A DNA stretch of 64,000 nt from Mikania micrantha (taxonomy: Eukaryota; Streptophyta; Magnoliopsida; Asterales; Asteraceae): assembly GCA_009363875.1 (NCBI GenBank), contig CM018682.1, positions 55,016,031 to 55,080,030 of the forward strand, in the 5' to 3' direction. The first letter of the stretch is position 1. Each line of letters opens with the position of its first letter. Below are positions 20,366 through 32,735 of this stretch, in pieces. The position numbers and the translations under genes were made by a program. The notes under the pieces are model-generated. The model was not told where the DNA came from and did not search any database. It was given only the letters and a program-made list of their open reading frames with translations.

Positions 20366-20570
20366 ATTGGAAATCATTGGTGGGGTATAGTTGTTTAAAA
20401 GTTGCCCTTCATTAAGAAATTACTTAACCCATAAGATTTTGACGACAGATTTGATCCCACGAAATTGACCCGACTAAATCCTAAACTTGTCCAAAGCTTC
20501 AAAGTTTATTTTTATTTTTATTTTCCGAAAGTTAGAATTTTTCAGAATAAATATGTATGTGTGCTCGAAA

Positions 20571-20615
20571 TTGAGTACACGAAAGACATTGTACTCGAAA
20601 TAATGGCTATATATA
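20571..20615 (+). promoter_or_regulatory. Putative internal promoter of accessory gene (Sirevirus 3)
   Basis: TCGA..GTACACGAA and GTACTCGAA motifs are followed by TATATATA at 20608-20615, with another TTCGAGTACC near 20634. A donor-like TAG/GTATGA lies at 20760, 152 bases beyond the TATA start. Same layout as Sireviruses 1 and 2 with a different motif. Confidence 0.45.
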
Positions 20616-20759
20616 GCCAAAGTGAATTCAATTTCGAGTACCAGTCTTTGTCCAGCTTTTTGAGTACTGAAATTTTCTTCACATGGCGATTTCACTTTCT
20701 AGACCCTATTTCACAAATCCACTACGACAATCTTGTAGATCACCTATAGGCGACCCTAG

Positions 20760-21322
20760 GTATGAATTTTCTTCCAAATTTGTCCATGAATTTGAGAGAT
20801 ATAGGTCAAAGTTGATTTAGAATACACGAAGTTCGTCTACAGAGGGTTTTTATGAAAATTGACCTCGAAGGACTCAAAAATGAAAGGCAATCTCTAAATA
20901 TGTTGGTCGCCTCTTGATTCCGAGCACATTGAACATGATCAGAAGTTCTAAGGAGTAATATTGTTGGACTTATGAGAATATTCGTGTTCTCGAAATTGGA
21001 ATTTCGTATACAGGCAAAAACTTCGAATACAGATTGTTTCGTGTACAGCTTGCATTTCGAATACAGTTTGTTTCGAGTACAGCCTGCATTTCGAATACAA
21101 CCTTACTTCGTGTACAGGCTGTAGTTCGTGTACACCTGCCATTTCAAATAAGCTTGTTACTTCGAATACATCTGTTATTTCAAGAACACACATACTCCTT
21201 CGGACTTAGAACTTTTTCATGTATGACTAATCTCGAGTACACACAAACTCCTTCAGACTTAGAAAATTTTCAGCATTTCGTGTTTCTCGATCTTGAACTA
21301 ACTTAATCTGTTTTGTTTTCAG
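20760..21322 (+). other. Putative 5' leader intron of accessory gene (Sirevirus 3)
   Basis: Donor TAG/GTATGA at 20760. The acceptor is TTTTGTTTTCAG ending at 21322, immediately before the ATG at 21323. Length is 563 bases. The 3' half (20985-21250) is a cluster of TTCGAATACA / TTCGTGTACAG motifs, matching the palindrome cluster found inside the equivalent introns of Sireviruses 1 and 2. Confidence 0.55.
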
Positions 21323-24136
21323 ATGGCTGACTTACGCTTTGTGCCGGATCGTAACATGACAGCATATCTTGGAGATCCACCTGAGAAGCATTTTGACTTC
21401 AAGAGTCTGGTCGAAGGATTGATCTTGTCACCAGTCAACTATGCAATCATGGAACATCCCTCGATTGTGGCTGACTTTATTAGAGGTTTCTGGAGCACAG
21501 TGGAAGAACACATTGATGACAAGGGGACTGTCAGCATTGTTGGAAAGATTCAAGGTCAACCTATTACTATCACAGAGCAAATACTCCAAGAGTGTTTGTA
21601 ATTTGGAGACAATGAATTTGACCCGGTTGGGCTTGATCAGGAGCTGGTAAACAGGACTGTGTATCAGATAGGACACAAAGGTGCCTATCCTCCAGCAGAG
21701 AAGAAATTGCTACATCCTTACTGGAGATACCTGGCACACGTGGTCACTCGGTGCCTCTCCGGAAGGAAAGGAGGATATGACGTTCTTAACCAGACTCTCA
21801 GTTCATGTCTGGTAGCCTTAGCGCTTGGAGTTTATTTTGACTTCTCAAAGATGATCTTCCTTGATATGCACGCAAACATCAAAGGAAGAAGGAAGGAACG
21901 GTTTCTAGCTTTCCCTCGATATCTGCAGATCATCATCAACAAAAAGATATTCTTCTCTGACTCCCACACTTGGTACTTTGGAGATCAAGAGGACGAGAGA
22001 CGACATTTTTGGTTATATGAAGATGAACAAGCGTGGGAAGAAGCAGTACACGGGGGAGAGGCCACTGATCAAGTTTGGATGATTTGTGGGAGATGTAGAT
22101 GTGATAGAGGATCAAGGCACTCCTGTTGCCTTAGTTGCTGAGGAGCACAACATTCCTGATTTGGGTACACAAACAGGCATGACTGCCGAAGGAGACGTCT
22201 CCGAGGCGTCCTCATCTTCTAGTGAAGATTTCATTATGGAAAGCCTCCACCAACAAGAGAAGAAAGAGAGGAAGCACAGGATGTTTATTACACTTCAACT
22301 CCTGAATCATCACCAAAGAGAAAAAAGCAGAAGACGATGTCAAAGCGGACAAGAGATCCCAGACTTAAGAAGATGTTCTCTGACTTTTCATTCTCCTCAG
22401 CTGCATTGATTATACCACCTCCACCTACACATCCCAATCCACCTACACAACCCAAGCCACCTATACAGCCCAAGCCACCTACAAAACCCAAGCCACCTTC
22501 ACAACCAAAATCACCAACCAAAGTAGCCAAACCCAAGCTAGTCATCAAGATCCCTGCTCGTTCCCTACTGTCGCCTTCTACCACTCCCATTCCTCACACC
22601 GAGACTACATCATCACCGCCTCGGTCACACAGTGACAAGGGAAAATCCCCAATGCACGCAGAGTCACCATACGAGCCAAAAGGGGTGCCAGTCAATCTAG
22701 AGAGTCTACAAGACAGAGTTTTCCAGCTTGAGAAGGAGTCGGATGAAAAGGATGCGAATATTCAGATAATGCAGGACGGAATGCTCAAAATGGCTGAAAA
22801 ACTGAATAAGTTCCAAGGGAAACTCAAGATGCACCGAAAAGTCATCAAATTCCTATGTATGGAGAACTACGAGATGAAAAAGGAGATTAACACACTAAAA
22901 GGAATCGAGAACCCAGAGTCTGATGATGAGAACAAGGATGATGATATGGATACTGATAGTAGTGATGATGATGATGATGATGATGATGTTGGTGATGATC
23001 AGAAGGAGAATGATTCGTCAGAAAAGAAGGATGACAAGGATGATGATGATGGTGGAGATAAGAAAGAAGACGACTCCTCTGAAAAAAGGGATCAAGGGCC
23101 TCCTGAAGATAAAGATCAAGGAGGAGACACAGGAAATCCATCTTCATCGGGAAAACCCACTGGCGACTATGATGATCTTTTCGGAGATATTACTGATGAT
23201 GTCATGTTCGGAGATTGTGTTCAACCGGATGAAGTCGCAGGAGCTGGTCTTGATAGTTGGTTCGATGATTTGGCAGAGGATTTTGATTTTGAATGGCCTG
23301 GTGAAGAGGTTCAGGAAGGACCAGAAAATGTAGTCATGCCGATGTTGTAAAAGATCCATATGTGGATTACTTGTACGCTCACAAGTATATTGATTTAGAT
23401 GGCAAAGAGATTCCTCCTCTGGGAACAGTGATTAACAGCTGGTTCGACAAGCAGAATGACTGGACCCCAGCACCTAAGGAAGAAAGAGCATTTTGGCTAG
23501 TGGAAATGAATGTCGAGCTTCCAGAGCACACGTTTATATCCGATGATTGAAATCTGTTTGCAGTTCGCAACGACAGATCAGAAGTATGCTGCTGGGTGTA
23601 CGATAAAGAGATAAACATTTATCTGGTCAAGAGGAGAAATGGCAAGGTTGAGGTTTTACAAGAAACCGCAAGACTTCTGCACAATGCCAAAATTTGACAT
23701 CAGAAGTATCAACAAAGCGATGTTCTTTAACCCATCCAAGGACTCTCAGGCCAGTTTGTTTGCAAAGTTCATCAAGGATCAATGCGAAAAGGATTTCCCT
23801 TCGATGAAGACGGCTAAGGGAAGACGATTCGTCTCAAAGTGCATCATAGATCCTGTGACAAAAGAGCCTTGGATTTACTACAAGTATCCTCCACCGCTTG
23901 TTGAGATTGCTGTGCTAGTTTCCCCAAGAGTCCCTGACAACTCGTTAGTTAACTTCCTATCATGGTATTTTGATGAGCGCAACCTCGAGGCTGACATTCT
24001 CAGAAACAAGGATGATATCAACGATATTGACATGATTCTTGATCCCATGGACTTGTTAAAGTATGGAAAGGACGATATGATGAAATTACACTCCTCTCCA
24101 ATCATAGTTTATCATGGATTTGATGAAGAGGCTTAG
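21323..24136 (+). pseudogene. Accessory protein pseudogene of Sirevirus 3
   Basis: The start ATG is intact (MADLRFVPDRNMTAYLGDPPEK). The N-terminal domain matches the Sirevirus 1 protein (WRYLAHVVTRCLSGRKGGYD, FSKMIFLDMHANI, FPRYLQIIIN). A premature TAA at 21599-21601 and frameshifts near 22100, 22330, 23350 and 23550 break it. The middle carries a proline-rich run (about 22414-22540, PPT/KPP repeats), a short coiled coil (22700-22900) and a strongly acidic Asp/Lys region from GAT-type repeats (22920-23100). The C-terminal part (23362-24136) continues the conserved end domain. Function unknown; not translatable as one protein. Confidence 0.75.
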
Positions 24137-24245
24137 CCATTTACTCGCACAGTCACATATGCTATAGAGTTGAAACTATACGCAGGAGCTGGACCACATA
24201 AAGTCACTCTTCCAATTGGATGATTTCGCCAGTCTAGGGGGAGTT
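24137..24245 (+). other. 3' untranslated end and terminal PPT of Sirevirus 3
   Basis: Short non-coding stretch ending in TAGGGGGAG (24235-24243) and TT, directly before the LTR start at 24246. The terminal PPT of Sirevirus 2 (62860-62868) has the same relation to its LTR. Confidence 0.75.
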
Positions 24246-24627
24246 TGTAGAGCCCACTTCACGATGAAGACTGACAAAGTCAAACTTCGAAGAGTCAAAG
24301 TCCAGATTTTGATAGGCTTTTGTTCTTTTCAAGAACATATGGTTCGACTACACATAGTATTAGAGTACTCGAAGTTATTTTGTGTTAAACTTCGAGTACA
24401 CCTAGATTTGTATAAATAATCGTATTTTGTACTAGTTTAGGTTGGAATCCCGAGGCATTTGCTCTCTAGACGTATTGAGGCATCTCTACTCGAACTTTCA
24501 GTATTAATAGAAAGATTACATTTTCTACTTGCTTTCTTGATTCTAGCATGGATTCCGCACTTGTTATAGTCTGTTGGTGATGATTTTAGTGATAAAGCTA
24601 CGTTCTTGATCCGGTTTGAGACCTACA
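24246..24627 (+). repeat. Sirevirus 3 3' LTR
   Basis: About 382 bases, TGTAGAGCCCAC to GAGACCTACA. U3 carries GTACTCGAAG and TTCGAGTACACC motifs; a TATA box TATAAATAA lies at 24411-24419. The 3' end was placed by the conserved CCTACA also ending the Sirevirus 2 LTR, so it is less certain than the start. Confidence 0.65.
24330..24418 (+). promoter_or_regulatory. LTR promoter of Sirevirus 3
   Basis: GTTCGACTACACA, GTACTCGAAG and CTTCGAGTACACC are followed by TATAAATA at 24411-24418. The motif set equals the one ahead of the accessory gene of the same element. Confidence 0.55.
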
Positions 24628-26173
24628 TTTACTATCGGTTCTATTGTTCTCATAGATGATAACACTTATAGACTTAGAGTTTTTCAATATTCACCCTGGA
24701 GAGGGAAGTTAGCACATAAAATAAATTAATAGCCACAACAGAGTAGCATATTGTCTTACTACAATTTCTCAATTCTGATTCCTATACTCAGATCATAAAG
24801 ATTTCCTAGATGCTTTGTTATGATTTTTGTCAAGATAGTCATCTAGACAAAGCTGTGATGAGAGCCTTAGACTTACTAGGACTCTTGCATGAGGGAGAAA
24901 TGATGGATACTATCAAAACATCGACGAATGTGATCAAAATATTGATTAGTTGAGATAAAATGGGGTTTCTATTTGATAAACCTAGTTTTGTTGCAACATG
25001 TGGTGTCTTAAAGATGAAAGTAGTTTTAAATTTGTGAAACTTATGCTAAATGAAGGGCTGACATACATTGGTAAAAATGTAATACCCTAAGTTCCAACCC
25101 TAGTGGGCGAAGTTTTCTCACTTTACTTTCAAATAAGGAAATGCTTGTTGTTTCAATTCAATCCTTCTTCCTCCGTTTCTTTGGATTCAGTTGAAAAGCT
25201 TCTTTATAGATAGGTGCGGTCAAGGTACACATTACCCTTGATGTGGAGTAATTTACTTGATTTACGATTATGAGTACTCAAGTGATGTGCCAGGGTGGCA
25301 CCATTAGAGATTCAATGAACGTACGACGACATGAAAGAAGGAGAGAAAAACTACGAGTCTTAATCCATCCTTCCATTAGGTTGAAAATATAATCCCTTTT
25401 AACGTGTTTTTGATATCTCCTATAACTTTTTCTTTATGGGTTGGGTTTGCTTTGTATTCTGAACAATAGGTTTCGTCAAAATTAATATGCACCCATGAAT
25501 TCACAATTACTTTGGCCACCCGTAATTGTCAATTTATCTTTACATAATCATTTTGGTTCGTCCTATCTCCAACTAGTAAGTATTTACGAGGTTCAGAGCG
25601 TTATCCATAAGGGGATCACAAGTCCACCCTATAACCACTGGTTACATGGTTGAGAGTGATTCGAAATACAGTGGTTGAGAAAGTATTAATTTGAGTTGGG
25701 TGGTGCTAGAGAAACTACTCTGAGACCTGGAAGCGTAATCTTCCATGTAATAAAGTGTCCCTAGAGTATTGTGTATAGTACAATCTCTTTTACTCCAGTA
25801 TTCCTATTCCTAGTGGTAACCTGGGCTGCATCGTCCTCCACTAGACTCCCTGGTATCTCTTCTAGATTGGACCCGTAATTCTCTTTGATTTATTTGTCAT
25901 CTCACACCGTGAAGTATTCCATGGTATCGCTTGACGCCTCGATGGGTGACAGTGTCTCTACACCCGAAGGTGGTGTAGGTTGTGTGAATAGGGTGTAATC
26001 CTCTTCTCATGAGCACATGTGAACAGGGTTACATGTTATCGACATGCTAGCAATACAACAATCCTAGAATATTTTTGCTTAAGTCATGCCTATATGTGTA
26101 GTACGAATGGGACCTTGTGAGCCTACAGTTATAGTTCACGTTACTACATGCAACCTGGTTCTCTATAACCAAT
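24628..26173 (-). other. Degenerate gypsy leader/internal sequence, no genes seen
   Basis: Lies between the Sirevirus 3 LTR and the minus-strand gypsy PBS, so by position it is internal (leader side) DNA of the minus-strand gypsy element. I see no recognisable gag, RNA gene or significant ORF; everything is interrupted on both strands. Possible remains of other repeats cannot be assigned by eye. Confidence 0.4.
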
Positions 26174-26186
26174 GGCTCTTATACCA
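26174..26186 (-). other. Primer-binding site of minus-strand gypsy element
   Basis: On the minus strand this reads TGGTATAAGAGCC, one mismatch from the initiator-Met PBS. It sits three bases from the LTR end GGGGTGTGACA, whose last base is at 26190. Confidence 0.7.
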
Positions 26187-27420
26187 ATCTGTCACACCCC
26201 GCCAAAGCGGAACATGCGAGATGCAACGGTCATGGATTCACAGTCATTGTTTACATTGAACGACTTCTACATGCATTAGTAATAAGTTTTTGCATCATGT
26301 CTTAAATTACAATCATCCGATTTATAACAAACATATGTTCTAAACTCCAAAAAATGATAGGTAAGACTTCACAAACATGTCCTAAGTAAATAGGCTATGC
26401 TGGAAAAATCCAAATAATATGTACGTTAACATGATGAGACTCCATGAAAATCATTCTCAAAATGCGTCCCATGCTTGCTTCAGTTATCTGATAAATACAA
26501 GCTAAAAACAGTTAGCATAAAGCTGGTGAGTTCACAGGTTTAGACACATAAAAATTGAGTTGTTTCATTGGACCACAAGGTTACAAAATGTGACTATTGT
26601 TCTCAAAAACAATATCATGAGTTGTGTATATTAATTATTAACATGAGCTCCCATAACCGAACTTGACATGATTGAATTGCCCCATCCCAATGTTCTATCG
26701 CAAAACATTGTATTAAGATGAATATTGTGCACCCGATCTGATCTACATGCAAAGTTAGAGCTACTAACCACGGGTGGGGGTTGGCACTCCCGAATAGTAC
26801 TATTCCCAATCATTCACGTTTACCCACAATTAACGGTTAAAGGATAGGGGACTTAAAGCGATAAAAGTAACTCATGTAATAATGTGTTGAACTAAAACCA
26901 CTTGCGTCAATGAAACGAGTACAAGCATGATTTCTCCTACTATAAGTTAATAAAACATTGTAAAAATAGGATCCGTGAAAGTCACTGTCAAAGTGGATCT
27001 CCGATTCCTGAGTATGAATGTTGTCTTGTATGGTATCCCTACCCAGCTCCTACAACATTGCGGATTTCCATTGAGTTCGTGAACTTGTCAAAATTCGTGA
27101 CACTATTGTTATGTTTCGTGTTCTTGTTACGATGATCTTGTTCTGATGTCTTTGGTATATTTTTGTTTCTTAGATTTGTCGTAAAAAAATGGATTTATAG
27201 TTGGAAAAACTTTTTATAATGTCTTAAAAATAATTATTTCTTATTTTTAAGAAGTTTCGTCAGTAATGCAACGTATTTTAGAAAATATTTATTTTTGTTT
27301 ATCAATATCAAAAAAACTTGAAATATTATATTTTCATAATAACCATTTAAATCACTTCATATAAACGTATACGAGTTAATATTTCATTTTCCATTACAGA
27401 TACATATATATATATATACA

Positions 27421-30400
27421 CTAGTAGGAAACCCGCGCGATGCAGCGACGACAACAATTTGCAATGTGATATCGTCTCTAGCATATTGTATAGTACTTGT
27501 GTTAAAAACAACATGCTAAAACAAACATATTTTTAAAAAGAATTGTTATCAATGTAACATGAATTGAAATTACCTTGTAATTTGTAGTCAATAATACTCT
27601 TGAGACTTTCGAAGACGTTGAATGGTTGATTGATGTTCTTGGACTGTCATGCTATCAGAGTTACTCTCAGAATGTGAAGATATGAGTGTGAACTTTTAGT
27701 CTCACAAGAGGACTTCCTCTTCCACAAACAATTCTTCTTCTCCAACTCATTAAACCCCAAAACTTGAAACCAAATTCAAAGTTGATTCTGTAACAATTTT
27801 ATGTTCAATAACCTCAACCTAGATCAAATTACACCTCAACCAATTCTTCTTCTTCAATTAACTGGTATATTTCTCCTCATCAAAAGTTATACCTCTCAAA
27901 ATAACAAAAACAAAAAATTGAATATGTCACGTAATTTTGTAAAACCAAATTTCAAATCACAATTATAACCATTGCAAAACAAATTATATTAAATTAACAC
28001 AAAACAACATCAAAAGTTTAGAACCAAATTTCTAAATTAACAAATTTAGAAACGGCAAGTCACTGCAAGTACAAAATAGACTCACAAAACACAATAAAGT
28101 ATCATAAAATGTTTAAAAGTGGAACAAACTTCTGGCCTTGTCTAAATCCCATCTTAGCATCATGTTCTTGTGCACATTTTAACGCTTCAACCTTGGGTGT
28201 GGCTAGTCCTACAAGTGCCACTACCATGTGGGTGCATACCAGAAAGTGAAGTATGTGCACATGTGCTTAGAGGTTGGAAAGGGCTGGGATCATTCCTGAA
28301 CCAAATGAAATTATCATGCCCTCTTTTGTAGATATTTGACAACTTTTTTCTTTGCGCTTTAGTACTCACCTTTGGTTAACTACATCAAACAAACACAAAA
28401 TTAAAAAAAAAAATCCAAGTACTCAATAGCATACCTAAGTTTATAAAAGTTAATACTCACTTAAAAGGTATACTACATAGAAAGGTATAATGCAAAAATT
28501 TTATAAAAAAAATAGATTTGCTGACTTACCAAAGGGATTTTCTTCATCTTTTACACAAGCTCCTTGCGCTTTAGTAAAGGCTATCAGGGTTGTATTGAGT
28601 CGACTCGGTTATTTTTTTCGGGTTAATCGGGTTGCCCGTTTTATGCACATTACATGGTTAATTAAATTTCATAGCTATACATAAATTTAATATTGGTATG
28701 TACTTAACAGTGCATTTGCAATGTCCTGGTTTCACACCAAATATATCAGTAAAAAGAACTGAACCTGAGTGACTCTTTTAGCAATGTGGTGAACTACACT
28801 TTGGTAGACAATGAAAAAGGTGGCGTTGTTGGAAGTCCATTTGATCCTGCAACCTACAATATGAGCTAGTTCACTAATCATCGTAAATATATTGAGCAGT
28901 GTATAGATCAGAAACTACAATCTTGGCATATGTGTGATATCATAGTATTCTTCTCCCAGTGTCTGATGTCCTGCCCCTGTTTTTAAAATGTAATAAACCA
29001 CCTGGCCCAAATGTGCGATATCACAGTGTTCTCTCTCCAATATGTATTATATATAGTTGATAGAGAGTTGCTAGAAGTTAAAATAGCCCTAGTTGGGTGT
29101 TCTCCTTAACGTTGCACTTGCTTAACTCCTTTAAGAATAGATAGTATCACATCAATGTTTGGCCCTTCTGATTTTTCATTGTGTATACACATGTCTGCAG
29201 CTTGTATCATCTGTGCAATCCGGTTCAAGTTTTTTTGGGTAAATTTGATGCGGGAATTAGTATCCTCTATAGATCCTTGTTGTAATGGTTTCGCCTGCAA
29301 AAATAAAATAAATATATAAATATTTTTATAACATCATTCAATTTATTCAACAATGATAGTGGTGAAGTGCATAGGGTCGTCTGGATGTAGCATTTCAAAG
29401 TGATCATGATGACTTGAAGAATCATACCAAGATCAATCAGCTTACATATTCTTATTAACTCCAAAAGAACATCTCAGATACATAAACATCAGTTTTTGTC
29501 ATATACTTTCCAATGTTGAAGATATTCAGGAGCCAGATACCCGCTAAAAACATAAAACACCCTTAATCATCACATTTTGCAACCAACCAAAAGCAAAAAT
29601 GCATAAAAATCTTGATAAAAAACATACCCGAATTTCCCCTTCCCAGTTTTGCACAAAAACGGAACCAAAGGAGCAAAATTCCAAATACCTAATCCTAAAT
29701 CACATAACTGCAACACCAAGTAAATTACAAATTATCAATCACAGCAACAGCTTCAAATGAAAGTGAAAATATCATAAATTTATTTTTTTGGACATCAGGT
29801 GATTTTCTTGAAGAAAAAAGTATTTTTGAAGGCTTAAGATCTCTATGTACTACACATCTTTCAGTATCATTATGGAATTACTCACTGCTTCAGTAATTCC
29901 TATTGATATTTTTGATTTAAAAAAGACTCAAGATAAGGTTCAAGATCAAGAACAAACACAAAGGTTAAAGATATAATAAAATACAGATACCATTCTAAGC
30001 TTCCACCTGAAACATACTTGACTAAGAACAATCCACTTTTGGACCGATACAAAACAAGATAAGGGGACAGTTAAAGTAATTATGAGGAGAACTTGTCATC
30101 ATTAATTCTCTACAAAATGCCATTGTAGTCTTTTTATCTTTTTTGTCCTGTTTCTTGATTGCTATAGTGGTTTTCAATATCCTCATTTTTTCCCTGGAAC
30201 ACATAACTGAATGCTCCTCTTCCCAAAACCCTCCCTACACAATTCAAACAACTTCAAAATCAAATCCAAACCCTAAAAATTTAACCAATTTAAGGAAACG
30301 TTCTATGAATCAAAATATCTAACCTTAAATTCATTTAAATCAGCTGTACACAATTACACATAAAAGTAGAAACTAAATGCAAATCGTAAAGAGGAAAAAC

Positions 30401-31149
30401 CCAGGCTTAAACACATTAGTACCAAACATAAACCTACGAATACAGAAAACAGACTGTTTTGGAATAAATCAGTACACAATAAACATGTATTCAGCAAATT
30501 AATCAACCATAAACATACAACAGAAGGATTGTAAGTAACTTACTAATATCAACTGTTTGATCCTCCCTGCACCGCTCTGGAGTCCATCGCGTGATTGTTT
30601 GCTTATCAACACTAAACTCATCCAAACAATGTTTTCACCATTTCTATTTACATGAAGAATCATCAATGTTTTAGCAACAGTACCACAAAGCCTAAGTGTG
30701 CACTCTTTAAGTGAAATCCGAATTTTTGAAATTTAAATGTGGAGCCATTTCTCCCTTTTTTGTGTATGCAGGGTTCTGAAACGATGAATCCAAGACAATA
30801 AAGGCTACCTCTTTCGTCTTCGATCTTCAGAGTTCATCACGGGTTGAAATTTGGCATCTGGTTGAAAAAAAATCCTAATAAGGAACGAAAGTCATACATG
30901 AGCCCTTTGTTTGAAAATTCGTGTCTTAAGATTTTTTGGTTTGGGGTGTAGAAGACGAAGACGGCAAAGAAAGTTGAGGGAGAGGGGAAAGTGGGTAACC
31001 AGACTTGTATTGAAGATATGGCACCCAGATGTGTATTAAACGATTACTGCATCAAAGTGTTGTAACACAAGCTCACCTAGTTGTACATTTCTTAAATTTA
31101 AGACATTGCACAACTCTCTCACCAATATGTATTATATATAGTAGTAAGA
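27421..31149 (-). mobile_element. Non-autonomous Helitron
   Basis: Minus-strand 5' end TCTTACTACTATATATAATAC at 31149, preceded by A. The 3' end on the minus strand is a GC-rich CGCGCGGG segment, then TTTCCTACTAG at 27421, followed by T. An A/T insertion site, 5' TC and 3' CTAG with a nearby GC-rich (decayed) hairpin are Helitron hallmarks. No Rep/helicase is present, so it is non-autonomous. It carries fragments of a protein kinase gene with introns. A second Helitron-type 5' end at 29036-29060 suggests a shorter derivative or nested element using the same 3' end. Confidence 0.65.
29106..30234 (-). pseudogene. Captured receptor-like cytoplasmic kinase gene fragment (three exons visible)
   Basis: Read leftwards. 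Exon at 30234-29991: glycine-rich loop (GRGAFSYVFQGK), a basic KKQDKKDKK segment and the helix-C region (FCREL). Exon at about 29909-29793: catalytic loop (HRDLKPSKILFSS), one frame slip upstream of it. Exon at 29294-29106: end of the C-lobe (LNRIAQMIQAADMCI, then PNIDVILSILKG) and a stop. Acceptor AG and donor GT dinucleotides flank the exons (for example GTAG/GG at 30234, ATG/GTATCTG at 29991 and TTTGCAG/GCG at 29294). Wording such as CVVHRDLKPS and SSRKSP recalls plant RLCK-VI/UspA-kinase proteins. The activation-loop part is missing or unrecognised. This is a transduplicated host gene fragment, not a working kinase. Confidence 0.65.
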
Positions 31150-32368
31150 TATATATAGTACATATGGGTATGAATGTTTAAATTTTTCGTTTTCTGACAG
31201 ATTCATTTCAGTGACTTCGAGCGAAGTTTTAAAATAGCAAACATTTTTAAAAAATTATGAAACTTTATAGTCTAGTATTTTAACGTGTTCCGAACAACTT
31301 TTGTTTAGAAAATTTCTTGAGATTCTGTTCGGAAATAGGCCGAAACAGCCACTCAAATCAGAAGGTCGAAATATACGTACTGATTTTGTAGAGGCTGTTT
31401 TCGCGTATCATTTGGTTGAGTTTGAAAATGTATAAGTATTGCTTGGAAAGCTAACACAATGAGCTTAATCATAAATTTGATTTTGCTAATTTTTGTGTTT
31501 TTAATACAAAGTTGTAGTTGGTTAAAGTTGGAACAAATTTTGTCCAAAAATCAGGAATGTGTAATTGTGCATATATATAATACTTAAACGTTCAAGAGCG
31601 GGTTTCACCTTAGCAAGCAAGAAGAAGGATGAATCTTAGTGACAAAGGTGATGAAGTCGTGAGAGTGGTAGCGAGTCGAGAAGCTTCGGGTTTATTCCTT
31701 AAGTGCTACGAGAATGAGAGAACAAGATGGTGGTGTTAGATGTGGGTCTCGGCACAAACCCGAAGCCGAATAAAGAGGATGGGTTACTGTTAAGGAATCA
31801 AGGTGGTGTTGGGTTTGTAATTCTTAACCAGAAGAAGTTGAGATGGCTTCTTAGTAATATGAGAAAACTGAAAATAGTATGGATCGACCGAAAGTTTGAG
31901 GAGTTGGGTGTGATTTGTTTGCAAATATTTGGCCTTCTTTTATACTAGTTGGACGGTTTAGGGTTTTTAAATAAACATGATGTAATGTTTTATTTATTTA
32001 TTTATTTGAATGTCTCTTTTAGCAAGAGAGTAGGAAAGTTGTTACGTGAATTGTTGGCAACTTCAATGGGTATGGGAGTTTACTTGTTTGACTGGATAGA
32101 GAAAGAGAGTGGGTATTGTAGCTGCTATAATAAGGGTGAGGAGAGGTATGGATTTGATTTCTTTTTTTTCTACGTGTACACATACATATCCGAAAAAATA
32201 TAATAAAACATGATTTGATTTTGAAATATATGCAGATATGTTGTCGTCAAGTTCAACTATTGAATTCCACATTTATTTAGTTGTTTTTATTACTTTTATT
32301 CTAGTCATAAAGATTAATAACACACACATATATTTATATATATATATGTGTGTGTGTGTATCTGTGTT

Positions 32369-32401
<33 letters not shown>

Positions 32402-32735
32402 TTATTAATATTTTAGATGATGATGGGCGACAGTGAGTTAAATGAAAAGAATAAGGTTTTGTATAGGAGTATAATCGGGTTCCTAAAATATATACATATT
32501 TCTTCGAATATATTTTTAAGATCAAATGTTTGTGTTATTAAGCAACATATTCTGATTATATCACTCAACATTTTAAGTTTTGATATTTGATTATGAACTA
32601 TTTAAGTTAAACCAAATATATGCTTATTAGTTGTTTTTAGCTTGTTGAATTTGGTAATTGTAAATGAGTCTAACATATTTACATAGAATTAAAGCTTCTG
32701 TTGAGATTAAAACCTGAAAATTGACGGATGTCACA

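Larger units (their letters stand above)
20366..24627 (+). mobile_element. Sirevirus 3 (Ty1/copia), 3' part only
   Basis: Begins abruptly at the end of the gypsy LTR and contains an intergenic promoter-like region, an accessory pseudogene, a PPT (TAGGGGGAG, 24235-24243) and a 3' LTR. gag, pol and 5' LTR are not in the window. It is a different family from Sireviruses 1 and 2: the non-coding motif is TTCGAGTACA-like rather than CATTCGGCGAATG, while the accessory protein N-terminus is clearly homologous. Confidence 0.75.
26190..32735 (-). repeat. Minus-strand gypsy LTR split by a Helitron
   Basis: On the minus strand an LTR starts TGTGACATCCGTC at 32735, right after a PPT (GGGAGGAGAC) and integrase tail, and ends GGGGTGTGACA at 26190 next to a PBS. 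The Helitron at 27421-31149 interrupts a TA-rich stretch; without it the LTR is about 2.8 kb. The joining of the two halves is inferred from matching TA-rich flanks and terminal motifs. Non-coding apart from the Helitron; short ORFs near 31727-32203 look accidental. Confidence 0.5.

Noticed and set aside
28187..28684. ORFs near the Helitron 3' end
   Set aside because: Possible captured coding DNA (a short minus-strand stretch near 28130-28200 reads protein-like), but the frame breaks and no family is recognisable, so it is not called.
31727..32203. Plus-strand ORFs of 73 and 84 codons
   Set aside because: No recognisable motif, low-complexity flanks, and located inside the inferred minus-strand LTR.
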